From Pasteuria penetrans (GTDB lineage: Bacteria > Bacillota > Bacilli > Thermoactinomycetales > Thermoactinomycetaceae): a DNA stretch of 64,000 nucleotides. The position numbers and the translations under genes are program-made. The notes beneath the pieces are model-generated. The model searched no databases, was not told the origin of the DNA, and worked only from the letters and a program-made list of their open reading frames with translations. Positions 19,038 through 29,235 of the stretch are shown piece by piece. Where the stretch lies: positions 1,488,001 to 1,552,000 of the forward strand of contig NZ_UZAC03000001.1 of assembly GCF_900538055.1 (NCBI RefSeq). Direction: 5' to 3'. Within the stretch, counting starts at the first letter, position 1. Every line of letters begins with the position of its first letter.

Positions 19038-19305
19038 AGATTAATATAATGTTTAATACACATAAAATAAAATGAAAATGAATTCAATAATTTTGGATAC
19101 ATAATAGAAAAGAGCACATATTTTTGTTTCTATTTTATTTTATAAATTAATAGAGACAGATGTTCTTCGGCATGGGCTCGTGTGCAATAAACAAAATAAA
19201 CCAACTAATTATGGGGAAAAATGGGCCCCACCTGACTCATCCTTGCAATCCAGAATTAGGAAAAAACCGCCCAAGGATATCCCGGGTCCGAAGTTTGGCC
19301 AAGAT
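18843..19305 (+). repeat. Dispersed repeat R2, copy 1
   Basis: R2 has three parts: a degraded coding part (CAAGGCTACCCATGCTC to AGCCACCTAGAAAACGATC), an AT-rich part of about 120 bases, and a tail ending CCGAAGTTTGGCCAAG. Other copies are at 35495-35830 and 47345-47793, all on the plus strand. A tail-only fragment lies just upstream at 18593-18663. Confidence 0.65.
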
Positions 19306-19672
19306 CCGATGTTGATACCATGCAAGTAGATTATTGGAATCATAATAACGTCCAAAAACAAAGGGAAGAGGATGATCGTAAGTTAGACCTAAACAACATC
19401 GAAATCCGAACAGATACAACACACAGTGGAGAGAGGTACGAGGAACGTAACACCAGATTGAGGTTCTAGAATGAGCAAAAATTCTATGGAACTCATAAAG
19501 GCCACATAATACGAGAGTAGTACGTGTAGTTCTATAAGCCCAACGAATGAACACATCCATTCGAATGCTGCCTTTTCTGTAGTGACACCACAACTGGAAA
19601 CAAAAAATAGGGATAATCCACAAAACATACGGAAGGGGGGAAAAGGGCACTGTAACGATCAATGTACCCCTA

Positions 19673-21385
19673 CTAGGACAACCATTGACGAATTTTTTCC
19701 TCATCCGGTGTAACAAAGAGCGTCCTCTGACCCTCATACAATGCAAAACCCGGCGGACTCCCAGCCGGCTTACGGACATACCGAACGAGCACGTAATCGA
19801 CAGGTACCCGACTGCCCGAACGCGCTTTACTAAAATAAGCAGCTAACATAGCCGCTTCCTGGAGTGTGGTCTCACTTACAGCTTGGGAGCGAATGACGAC
19901 ATGGGACCCGGGTATGTTTTGCGCATGCAACCAGGTCTCTTTCCCGTGGGCCAAACGATGAGTTAAATAATCATTTTGCTTATTATTGCGCCCCACATGA
20001 ATCAGTGTCCCATCAGAAGACTCAACAGCCAAGGGCACAGGAACCGTTTTCTTTTGTTTCGATCTCTTGCGATTCTTACGGGGGGCACGCAACAAACCCG
20101 CCTCCACAAGTTCCTCCTGGACCGAGGTAAACTGCTCTATGCCTCCTTGCTCCAATTGCACAACCACTGATTCAATATACTGATTTTCCTTTCGTGCTGC
20201 CTCCCATTGTTGCTGGTGCCAAGCAACACCACGCTGCATTTTTTTATAACGACGAAAATAACGCTGTGCGTTTTCATTGGGGGAGAGGGAGGGTTCCAAG
20301 GGTATAGTAATCTCCCTACGTTCTGGATCATGGTAATTCTCCACACTCATTTCCTTTGATCCCCTCGGAGGAGCACGATGTAAATTAGCCATCAGCAACT
20401 CACCATACAAACGTTGCTGCTCCATTTCCTCTGACTCCTCCAGGAGGGCTGCAAATTGCTCCATCTTACGTCGATTACGGTTCTCAATTCTCTCCAGTAC
20501 TTGCAGAAGAAAAGACACTTGTCCCCGCAGTCGCTCCCGATCAGCCGCACCATAATGGGAAATCTGTAAACACTCGCTCATCGTTGAAAATGTCCTATGC
20601 CTACCCTTCACTTGCGGTAAAGGGAAAACATGGAAAAAAGTTCGTCTCTCCCCCACAACTTGTGTAGGAATGTACCTATGATTCCGTATCTCCTCCACAC
20701 ACCGGGAAAAAACCCCCCATAGCTGTTCCCTTGGACCTACGCCCCCCTGATGGACCAATGCCTGTGCCAGTAGGGGACCTATACCGAAAAAACGCTCCAC
20801 TAACTGTTTGTGCAACTGCCCCCGATTGTAATCGAATCCGGCAAGGAAGTCCCTCTCCCCCACCGTAAGGGGATCCACCTTGTCTTGGGCAGGAGGATCA
20901 CGATAAACCGCACCTGGGTATACTTGCCGATAACGACTCACGGTGGCGGACACACGATGCAAACCATCGATGATAGTACCGTTCACTGGATCCACCAGGA
21001 TCAAATTACTATGTCGACCCATAATCTCCATCACAAGCAATCTATGTAGGACATTCCCCAATTCATCCCGCGAACCAATCTTCCAATGAACGATGCGTTC
21101 CAAACCCACTTGGCAAACATCCAACAAAATGGCACCCTCCAACTGCTTACGCAAAACCATACAAAAGGTAGGAGGTTCTGGAAGATTGGAAATGGATCCC
21201 CCAACTGAATGAAAACGGGCATATACAGGGTGAATACAAAACAACACACTGTGGTTTTCCCCCCGCACCCGTATGCGCAGTACAACCTCCCAATCACTCA
21301 ATTGCTGAATGCGAACAATCCGACCGGAGACAAGGGAACGACACTCGTGCACCACAGCCCGGGTCACTACACCATCAAAGGACAC
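19673..21385 (-). CDS. rqcH: Ribosome quality control protein RqcH (NEMF/FbpA family)
   Basis: RqcH binds obstructed 50S subunits and recruits tRNA-Ala to add C-terminal alanine tails to stalled chains. It has 570 residues. The NFACT-N domain begins VSFDGVVTRAVVHECRSLV, a long coiled-coil middle lies at about 270-430, and the C-terminal NFACT-R domain has HAQNIPGSHVVIRSQ and VPVDYVLVRYVRKPAGSPPG. The GTG at 21385 is chosen because AAGGGGGGG lies 6 bases upstream and it gives the family N-terminus; the frame continues 51 codons further upstream without homology. The gene stands alone downstream of the rnc cluster. Confidence 0.93.
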   Translation of the reverse strand: MSFDGVVTRAVVHECRSLVSGRIVRIQQLSDWEVVLRIRVRGENHSVLFCIHPVYARFHSVGGSISNLPEPPTFCMVLRKQLEGAILLDVCQVGLERIVHWKIGSRDELGNVLHRLLVMEIMGRHSNLILVDPVNGTIIDGLHRVSATVSRYRQVYPGAVYRDPPAQDKVDPLTVGERDFLAGFDYNRGQLHKQLVERFFGIGPLLAQALVHQGGVGPREQLWGVFSRCVEEIRNHRYIPTQVVGERRTFFHVFPLPQVKGRHRTFSTMSECLQISHYGAADRERLRGQVSFLLQVLERIENRNRRKMEQFAALLEESEEMEQQRLYGELLMANLHRAPPRGSKEMSVENYHDPERREITIPLEPSLSPNENAQRYFRRYKKMQRGVAWHQQQWEAARKENQYIESVVVQLEQGGIEQFTSVQEELVEAGLLRAPRKNRKRSKQKKTVPVPLAVESSDGTLIHVGRNNKQNDYLTHRLAHGKETWLHAQNIPGSHVVIRSQAVSETTLQEAAMLAAYFSKARSGSRVPVDYVLVRYVRKPAGSPPGFALYEGQRTLFVTPDEEKIRQWLS

Positions 21386-21807
21386 CCAATACCCCCCCTT
21401 CCCTATCACTGATCCGCCCCTCCTACAGCCATTGCGAATATCGCCATGGGAAGAACTGCAGGCAAAAACGGACTGCGTCCTATACCCTATCCCCCGCATA
21501 GGGAGGGGAAGGAACGGACCCCCTAAAAACAGGAACACCCAAAATATCGGAGGTCGTGACGAATTGGGAATTCGTCCTAGATCCGAAATCTTGGAGATTC
21601 CTATACTTATACAAATTCAAACCTCTGTTACCCATACAGGGATAGAAAAAATAACTCGTGTCCCTTTATGACAACGTACCCTAACCCAAATTTTTTAGAT
21701 CATGTATTCATTCGGAAACAACCCCTGTCCGGATACCACGGCCCGTCCGCAAGGTACACGGTCCCTACAGAACAAAAAAAACGAAACAAAAACAAACAAA
21801 GAAAAAA

Positions 21808-22032
21808 CTAGGGATCATCCCCCCCATTACCCCGCTTTTCTAACTGGTCCGCTACACGTTCCAGAGCCTTAGCAATCCTGTACAACAAACGAACAATAAT
21901 ACCACCCAACAAAAGCCAAAAAAAGGCGGCGTTGGCCATAGCATAGAGACGAAATAACAAAATTTGCCAGTCCGCCAAGCCAACCACGTCCCCCCTTCCA
22001 GGGAATACCACAGAAACAAACAAGACCCTCAT
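21808..22032 (-). CDS. Hypothetical small membrane protein coupled to rnc
   Basis: The 74-residue frame has one strong membrane segment (AFFWLLLGGIIVRLLY) followed by an amphipathic helix IAKALERVADQLEKRGNG. Its ATG overlaps the rnc stop by 4 bases, the arrangement used by coupled genes. A later TTG start near LADWQ, about 11 bases after GGAAGGGGGG, is also possible. No family is recognised. Confidence 0.45.
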   Translation of the reverse strand: MRVLFVSVVFPGRGDVVGLADWQILLFRLYAMANAAFFWLLLGGIIVRLLYRIAKALERVADQLEKRGNGGDDP

Positions 22033-22736
22033 ACCTGTCCTAGCTTTTTATTACACCACACCTGAACGGCGGCCATAGCCGCACGCTGTTCAGCTTCCTT
22101 TTTGGAGTGACCCGTACCCTTCCCCAAACAACGCCCCTCCAAATATACCTCAACGACAAAATGCCGATGGTGGGCGGGTCCCTGTGTATCCACCGTACAA
22201 TATTCTAGAGGACTATTGTATTCCTGTTGGACCATTTCCTGTAACTGACTCTTTGCGTCCATACGCTGCAACAACCAATCGTCATTCAACTCTGACAACA
22301 CCAAACGTCGCAAAAAACCGCGTACGCCGCCTAAACCTTTGTCCAAATAAAGTGCACCAACAAAAGCTTCAAACAAATCTGCCAACAGCGCGTGCCGTTT
22401 TCTTCCCCCTGTAAGCTCCTCCCCCTTGCCCAGTCGTACATAATCACCTAGGGAAAGGTTACGAGCAAACATAGCCAGAGAGGACTCACACACCACACGT
22501 GCCCGTGTTCTTGTCAATTCACCCTCACTCATTTGGGGATACCGATGATACAGATACTCGGAAACTGCTAGATCGAGAACTGCATCGCCGAGGAACTCCA
22601 AACGCTCATTGTCCGGAACCGACTGTTTTCGCTCATGCGCGTAGGAAGCATGAGTAAACGCCTGCTGAAACAGGGACCGACTCGTCAGGGGGAAGCCCAA
22701 CTTACCCTCCAACTCCTCCCAATTCATTCTTTCCAT
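22029..22736 (-). CDS. rnc: Ribonuclease III
   Basis: This endonuclease cleaves double-stranded RNA, including rRNA precursors. The 235 residues have the catalytic signature NERLEFLGDAVLDLAVSEYL and the second acidic motif ADLFEAFVGALYLD, then a C-terminal double-stranded RNA-binding domain ending SKKEAEQRAAMAAVQVW. It follows fabF as in the usual fab-acpP-rnc order. Confidence 0.97.
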   Translation of the reverse strand: MERMNWEELEGKLGFPLTSRSLFQQAFTHASYAHERKQSVPDNERLEFLGDAVLDLAVSEYLYHRYPQMSEGELTRTRARVVCESSLAMFARNLSLGDYVRLGKGEELTGGRKRHALLADLFEAFVGALYLDKGLGGVRGFLRRLVLSELNDDWLLQRMDAKSQLQEMVQQEYNSPLEYCTVDTQGPAHHRHFVVEVYLEGRCLGKGTGHSKKEAEQRAAMAAVQVWCNKKLGQV

Positions 22737-22843
22737 TCCCTCCCCCTATCCAGGGATTCCCCCGATTCACCTATTCCAAGGAAAAACAGGGACACACACT
22801 TTTCCACCACCCGTCGCAACGAGAGTACGAATCTACTACCCCA

Positions 22844-24112
22844 TCATCGAAAGCGCCGCAATACCAGTGTGGCATTATGGCCCCCAAAACCAAAGGAATT
22901 CGATAACGCAACATCCACCTTTGTCCCAATCGCTTGGTTGGGGACATAGTCCAAATCGCATTCCGGATCGGGAACACGATAGTTGATTGTGGGCGGAATC
23001 ACCTGCTCGTGCAGCGTCAAAACTGTCGCAACCGCTTCTACACCACCCGCTGCTCCCAGCAGATGGCCCACCATCGATTTATTGGCACTCACCTTCAACC
23101 GATCCGCATGCCTGCCGAACAGCCTGCGGATAGCTTGTGTTTCAACAAGATCATTCAACTCTGTTGACGTACCATGGGCATTGATATAATCTACGTCCTC
23201 GTTCTGTAATCCCGCAGACTCAAGTGCTCTTTGCATACAACGTACTGCACCCTCACCATGGGGGGCTGGTTGTGTACTATGATAGGCATCTGAGGTTGTA
23301 CCATAACCCACCACCTCGGCATAAATCCTCCCCACGCCCCGCTGCTCGGCGTGCTCCAATGTTTCCAAAACAAGAATGCCTGCACCCTCACCCATAACAA
23401 AACCATCCCGCTCCTGGGAAAACGGACAACTAGCCTCCGTGGGACTGTCATTACGCTTGGACAGGGCCCCCATGGAGGAAAAACCAGCAAAAGCAAGCGG
23501 GCAGATCGTAGCCTCCGTACCCCCGGCAAATATTACCTTGGCATCACCATTTTGCAGGGCCTGAAAAGCACACCCAATGTTGTGAACACCAGTAGAACAA
23601 GCAGAAATGAGGGAAACACTGGGCCCTCTGGCATTCAACAGCATGGAAACTCTACCGGAAGACATATTACCGATCATCATGGGGATCATATGGGCACTCA
23701 CACGTCTGGGTCCCCTTTGTAGCATGATTTCATGATTCCGTTCCAGGGTAATCAACCCACCGATACCCGAACCAACCATAACACCTACCTGCGTAGGATC
23801 CGCCTTCTCCACCAGCAGACCGGCATCGCATCGGGCCTCCTCTGCCGCAGCCAAAGCAAACTGCACAAAACGGTCGGTACGTCGAATTTCCTTCTTACTC
23901 AACTTCCCCTGTATACCCTCCGCTGCACCAAGATCGAAATCTTTCACTTCTGCGGCAAAATGAACCGACTGGTTAGCAGTGTCAAATTGCGTAATGGGAC
24001 CCACCCCTGAAAGCCCAGCCCGCAGATGACGCCAAAAGGTTGCGCAATCGTTACCGATGGGCGTCACGACACCAAGCCCTGTCACCACCACGCGGTGTTT
24101 TGTGCAGTTCAT
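22844..24112 (-). CDS. fabF: 3-oxoacyl-ACP synthase II
   Basis: Condenses malonyl-ACP with acyl-ACP in fatty acid elongation. It has 422 residues. The catalytic triad is visible: Cys in SLISACSTGVHNIG, His in INAHGTSTELND and His in KSMVGHLLGAAG; the glycine-rich tail SFGFGGHNATLVL is also typical. ATG 24112 follows GGAAGG with a 7-base spacer; the 16 codons upstream are not family-like. It lies 87 bases after acpP. Confidence 0.97.
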   Translation of the reverse strand: MNCTKHRVVVTGLGVVTPIGNDCATFWRHLRAGLSGVGPITQFDTANQSVHFAAEVKDFDLGAAEGIQGKLSKKEIRRTDRFVQFALAAAEEARCDAGLLVEKADPTQVGVMVGSGIGGLITLERNHEIMLQRGPRRVSAHMIPMMIGNMSSGRVSMLLNARGPSVSLISACSTGVHNIGCAFQALQNGDAKVIFAGGTEATICPLAFAGFSSMGALSKRNDSPTEASCPFSQERDGFVMGEGAGILVLETLEHAEQRGVGRIYAEVVGYGTTSDAYHSTQPAPHGEGAVRCMQRALESAGLQNEDVDYINAHGTSTELNDLVETQAIRRLFGRHADRLKVSANKSMVGHLLGAAGGVEAVATVLTLHEQVIPPTINYRVPDPECDLDYVPNQAIGTKVDVALSNSFGFGGHNATLVLRRFR

Positions 24113-24199
24113 CCTTTTTCCTTCCTTTCGCACACTAGAGGGCATTCCGCCCATAATCACCCCTCCCCTGAAGCGGTTCCCAACGGGGAAGGAATTCCC

Positions 24200-24502
<303 letters not shown>

Positions 24503-24554
24503 TCAATGGCCAACCCACAAACATCAGGTGATTGTACCCTATCCCTAAAGTTCC

Positions 24555-25295
24555 CTACCCCATTGCCATACCACCATCTATTCGTAATGTATGACCTGTG
24601 ATATATCCCGCCCATGGGCTCGCTAAGTGAACTACCGTTTGAGCTACCTCCTCCGGCGTACCATATCGGCCCACAGGTATCGATGCCAGCAGGGCTTGCC
24701 GCTGCTTCTCTGGTAAGTCACCTGTCATTTCCGTCGCAATATACCCAGGGGCAACCGCATTAACGGTAATCCCACGCCCTGCGACTTCACGAGCAAGGGA
24801 ACGAGTAAAACCCAACAAACCCGCCTTAGCCGATGCATAATTTACCTGTCCAGCATTCCCACTGAGGGCAACCACAGAACTCATATTGATGATTCGTCCA
24901 AATCGCCGCTTTACCATCGAACGAAGGACAGCCTGAGTGATATGAAAAACACCACTCAAATTCACATCTAGCACAACTCGCCAATCTTCTTCATGTAATC
25001 GCATGAGGAGATTGTCCTTATGCATACCAGCATTATTGACTAAAATATCAATTTTACCCCAAGCATCCAACACGGTCCGCACGACCTCCATAACGCGATC
25101 CCGATTCGCTATGTCCGCCCTATGAAGGGAGACCTTACGACCCAGGGAGAGGATCTTCGACGCTGTCTGCTCCGCTTCCTCCTGCCGCTGGGCAAATACA
25201 ATGGCCACATCAGCCCCAGCCTTAGCTAAGGAAGTACTAATAGAGCGACCAATCCCACGCGAACCACCAGTCACCACAGCCACCTGTTGATCCAA
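24555..25295 (-). CDS. fabG: 3-oxoacyl-ACP reductase FabG
   Basis: An NADPH-dependent short-chain dehydrogenase that reduces 3-oxoacyl-ACP. With a TTG start at 25295 (MDQQVAVVTGG) it has 246 residues, the standard FabG length, with GGGGG 9 bases upstream. Motifs: cofactor loop TGGSRGIG, NNAG, catalytic Ser in INMSSVVALSGNAGQ, Tyr and Lys in YASAKAG. The frame is open another 58 codons upstream into AT-rich DNA with no homology. fabD and plsX, which normally precede fabG, are absent. Confidence 0.94.
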   Translation of the reverse strand: MDQQVAVVTGGSRGIGRSISTSLAKAGADVAIVFAQRQEEAEQTASKILSLGRKVSLHRADIANRDRVMEVVRTVLDAWGKIDILVNNAGMHKDNLLMRLHEEDWRVVLDVNLSGVFHITQAVLRSMVKRRFGRIINMSSVVALSGNAGQVNYASAKAGLLGFTRSLAREVAGRGITVNAVAPGYIATEMTGDLPEKQRQALLASIPVGRYGTPEEVAQTVVHLASPWAGYITGHTLRIDGGMAMG

Positions 25296-27044
25296 AGGGG
25301 GAATCCCCCAAGGGAAATCGATTTGTGAATTTATTTCTTTCCCCAAAATAATCACAATCCCTTCGCAATGTAGGATAAACAATGAGGGCTGCCCTTTTGA
25401 GCCGGGAACCATGTATAAATTGGGAAACCGTAGGATAGAGGGAAGAGAAACCCCTGTCCTGCACCCCATGTATGAATTCTAGTTTATGGATGGTGCAATC
25501 GATACCCCATTTTCAAAAATATTATAAATAAAAAATTGAAAAATATAAACTTGGAAAAAATTCAAGATATAGACCTAGACCCTCCTAACGTCCGTTTAGG
25601 ACGCAAAATAAACGATATAAATCCTAAAATGCACTGCTTTCATGGGCGCAACAAGGACTCGCGGATCTCAATGGAACAATCGATAAGGGAAACGACAGGA
25701 TTCATTTACGAAAAACTGGAGCCATTTCATTATAAAATATGAGAAGGTTCCAACCCCATGACTCCCACCCCGCACGCATTACCCCTGCTCTAATGACCCG
25801 CACCCACCCTGTATCCCATCCATTATATCAGAACAACGATCCGACAATTCCCGCTCAGGGAATAATCTTCGAGTAAGGCCTACTACATCCCAACCAACCC
25901 TTTACAGAGCCGTACCTAGTAATTTAGGATCGACCCCCTATTTCTATCCCACCATGGCAAAATAGCCCTGCCCTTCGCCTGCGCAGAACAAAACAGGTCC
26001 ACTCTCCATTTTCATTCATAATTATCCCTATACTATAATTATAATAAACTAATTGAGGTATGTTCTCGTTTCCCTTTCATGACCATCAATCTGAATGCGA
26101 TCCGCTATGCCCACTCTATCTGTATCGTGGGTTCCTGAAAACTCACCACCACCGGTTTGTATCCTACGCTCATTGGTTGGGTTCGCAATCTTCCGGAGCA
26201 GCCCGAACCAAGGAGAAGTTGCCTATCGAAATTGTGAGCAAGATGCAATCCTAATCTATAGCGGTATCCCGAGCCAACCCTCCGGGTAGTACACGAAGAA
26301 AAAATCATCCAAGCGAGGTGGGGTGCCAGGAAACTGGATCAGGGTGGGGCTGGATAACCCCTCCTTCTCTGGTGATGTCCCAAAGGACATCTCTAGGCCC
26401 CTCTGAGGAAAGCAGCCTATCCGAAAACGAATAGATCATGTTCGAAGGATACTTTAAGATACCTTTTTTCCTTATCTCTAGTTTTTTTCAAAAATACCCC
26501 TTCACCTTATATCACCCAACATCGTGCGACTCTGGATACGAATCCATAGTTAAGGGCCACTTCGGACCCACACTACCATTGTGTAGAGCTTCCTCCACTA
26601 TTTTCCTCTTTAGTTCCATGGTATGTCGATTCCCTTTCATTTTCCTCCTGTCCCCTCCCTCCATCAACTGATTTCCAACTCTTTACGGTCTAGAAGCCCT
26701 TTTATATCATCAATTTCCCTCTGTAGTAGGGACCGGAGGGGGAGGGATGGGCAACAAACCAGTGGATACCGACCGCCGGCCCTTGGATGGGGAAAATGAA
26801 CGGGCCAACGTACCCTCTCATCTTCTTTTACCCATCTGCTGATTGTACGGACAGCACCGTTACACTGTTTAGATAGCCCAGGCCATATGCCGTCCACTCC
26901 TGACTTGTTCAACCACCTTTTATTTGAATTACCATGAAAATTTTTTATAATTATGTTCACCCTCACGGGAAAATACCCCTACCATGCCGATCAAGGTACA
27001 TTATAGCAGGAGGCTCAATAGTTCCGTGACTTCTCCCGATGTGT
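25296..27044. other. Island without a recognised gene, upstream of fabG
   Basis: There is no fabD or plsX here. The region has A/T-only tracts at 25505-25560 and 26025-26050, a short plus-strand frame at 25536-25742 without homology, and a segment at 25825-25870 (AACGATCCGACAATTCCCGC) that resembles 53566-53610. A minus-strand frame at 26664-26966 contains a helix-turn-helix-like stretch (SKQCNGAVRTISRWVKEDER) that could be a transposase fragment, but this is weak. Confidence 0.35.
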
Positions 27045-27275
27045 TATGGCCCCACTTCGATTTCGACATGAATGGTCTTTTTTCGATACGTCCCCGAACG
27101 ATTCTACTCTCGTTAAGCTCCTTACTCCCTACCGGACAAAGATGCTAGCTTTTCCTAAATCCCTCATCACCGGGGATGTTCCTACACCAACATCGTTGGA
27201 TGGTTGAAACCCTGTCACCTATCCATCCGACTCCGAAAGACCATGTACAACCTTCATCGCTTACACAGCTTACCT
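27045..27275 (-). repeat. Dispersed structured repeat R1, copy D (reversed, partial)
   Basis: Read on the minus strand: AAGCGATGAAGGTTGT, GATAGGTGACAGGGTTTCAA, GGGATTTAGGAAAAGCTAG, TTTGTCCGGTAGGGAGTAAG and TCATGTCGAAAT, the same blocks as copy E at 53.3-53.6 kb. It lacks the 3' half seen in copies A-C. Confidence 0.5.
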
Positions 27276-27533
27276 GACACACACCAGGAGTCGATTTGCG
27301 GTCGTATGTAAGGGACCAAGGATTACCCAACTTCTGGGGATTACACCCTATGGGAAATACAACCCATGGACCCTAATCCAGAGAAGTACTTATCACTCTA
27401 ATAATAAATTTATCAATTTAAAATAAAAAACCAGGCAAACGACCGGGAATCACATAATCCGCGGTGTCTACCTGGAATGAAAAGAACACAACCGTTCTAC
27501 CATGATGAAATACAAATGCACCCCAATCCGATC

Positions 27534-28337
27534 TTACAGCACCCTGTGCACACACATCAGCGTATCCATAATCCATTTCGTTTTCGGATTCCCCAACAAC
27601 TTTTGAATCCGAACCCCGTTGTCAGGACAATGCAAAACGTAAACAGTTCCGTTGTCATCCATCAGACAAATCCCCGAGTGGGTAATATGGTTGAGACTAT
27701 GACTTTCGCTGCAAGAAATGATATCCCCGTCTCTTACACCGCCATTCTTTATACTACTGACGGGAATCGATTTGCCAGTTCTTGACTGTTCCTGTGCTGT
27801 GCGGGGTATGTTCTTTCCCAGGCATTTTCTTGCCACCTGCTGCACCAAGGAGGAACAGTCTATTTTACTATGAGATGTCCCTATGAGTCTTTTTCCTTCG
27901 CCCCTGAGACACCTTCTCACCCCCGAGTCATTGGAATAACTTTCACCCTTACCAAGCATTTTGGTAAATCCTTTCTTTAAGCCATATAGATACCTTCGGA
28001 TCGTCAGAGCGGCATCAGAGTCTTCCCCAAAATGACGATCCGCCATGTTCACAATCCGCTCCACAAAGGTAGGATCGCTATCCATCTCGTTGCGTATATC
28101 ATCCTCATTCAGATAACCACCGGGCCAATACCCCGGATCGGTTCCTGTATCCTGATTTACCCCATCCTGAGACGGTTGTACCATGGAATACGGTGACTCT
28201 GTGTGGTAAACCTGTGATTCTGGCATTGCACTTACCATGAACGATCCACAAGGGGGGAAGAAACCGATCCCGCTGAACAAGACTAGGATCGATACCATTC
28301 TACCTATCATGAAACTCTTGCATTTCCCTGATAACAT
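27534..28337 (-). CDS. Secreted NlpC/P60 family cell-wall hydrolase
   Basis: A 267-residue protein with a signal-peptide-like N-terminus (MIGRMVSILVLFSGIGFF), a middle rich in charged residues and a C-terminal NlpC/P60 domain. The catalytic Cys is in IDCSSLVQQVARKCLG, then PRTAQEQS, the catalytic His is in NHITHSGICL, and the third polar position is in LHCPD. Such enzymes cut peptidoglycan peptide cross-links outside the cell. The ATG is 6 bases after a run of nine Gs (28344-28352). It is flanked on both sides by repeats. Confidence 0.82.
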   Translation of the reverse strand: MLSGKCKSFMIGRMVSILVLFSGIGFFPPCGSFMVSAMPESQVYHTESPYSMVQPSQDGVNQDTGTDPGYWPGGYLNEDDIRNEMDSDPTFVERIVNMADRHFGEDSDAALTIRRYLYGLKKGFTKMLGKGESYSNDSGVRRCLRGEGKRLIGTSHSKIDCSSLVQQVARKCLGKNIPRTAQEQSRTGKSIPVSSIKNGGVRDGDIISCSESHSLNHITHSGICLMDDNGTVYVLHCPDNGVRIQKLLGNPKTKWIMDTLMCVHRVL

Positions 28338-29235
28338 GCGAATCCCCCCCCCTTTTTTCTATATAAACCAACGATCCCCCTTAGCAGAATCTACCCACCT
28401 ATATTGCATAGTTGTACCCTCTTTTCTCTCATTCATAATGGCCTAATTGATCATCAAATCAGATGTAATTAAGAATAGAATACACGCCCACATATTATAG
28501 TAATTTTTTATAATTTTATATAACTAAAACAAAGAAAAAATTCATCCCCGTATTTAAAAAACCTTTCTTTTTCCTAACCTGTACTCTACTCAGGTTCCTG
28601 CTGAAGATCACTATAACACATCCCACCCAGCTATAGTTTAAAAAATATATGTATATATGCAATATATTAGTAAAAATTATAATAAAGTATTTTGAAAAAA
28701 TGATGGAGAGGGAACGATCGTATCCCCAACACGGTGTCACCCTTAACAATAGGTAATGTTGGGTTCCTTATCCTTGATCGCAAATCGTTCCCCAGGGGTA
28801 TTTTCTAACCCATCCTAATTGTTAATGAATAATATAAATAGTAAAATTCACAATATTTACGGTTCCCTATAATTGGGTACCTATGTGAATAATATGACTT
28901 TTCCCATTGCCCTCTGCTGTATTTCGGAATGCAAAAGCCCCACCGTCGGAGAAAGGACATCCAAAGTCGGGGGGCAGCAAACTTTTTTTCGTTTGGTCCC
29001 CCCATTCCATCATCCCGTGATGTTGATGGATCTATAGGATAATTAAATTCGATTCATATTTTATTACATATTAAACCGGAGTTCTAAATAAGGAGTTATT
29101 CTCATTCCACAACGAACGATCCTCTCTGTACATAACCCCCCATATCCTTTAGTTCCCTCCGTCCCATCCAAGGATGTCAGAAGAAAACGGATCCCCACAG
29201 GTCTATCCAATGAAAACCCAATATCGCGGGCAAAA
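28338..29235. other. AT-rich island between the NlpC/P60 gene and sigH
   Basis: No gene seen. A/T-only tracts lie at 28495-28530 and 28630-28690. A copy of the R3 element end is at 28718-28790. The sequence 28805-29090 is AT-rich and has no conserved frame. Confidence 0.4.
28718..28790 (+). repeat. R3 element end (orphan copy)
   Basis: TATCCCCAACACGGTGTCAC followed by GGTAATGTTGGGTTCCTTAT and CCTTGATCGCAAATCG. It matches the ends at 34320, 35861 (reversed) and 56261 (reversed). No inverted partner was found at a plausible distance. Confidence 0.55.

Noticed and set aside
26060-26289. Short plus-strand frames that might be part of a reverse transcriptase
   Set aside because: No YADD-type motif or other RT signature is present, so they give no support for a group II intron protein.
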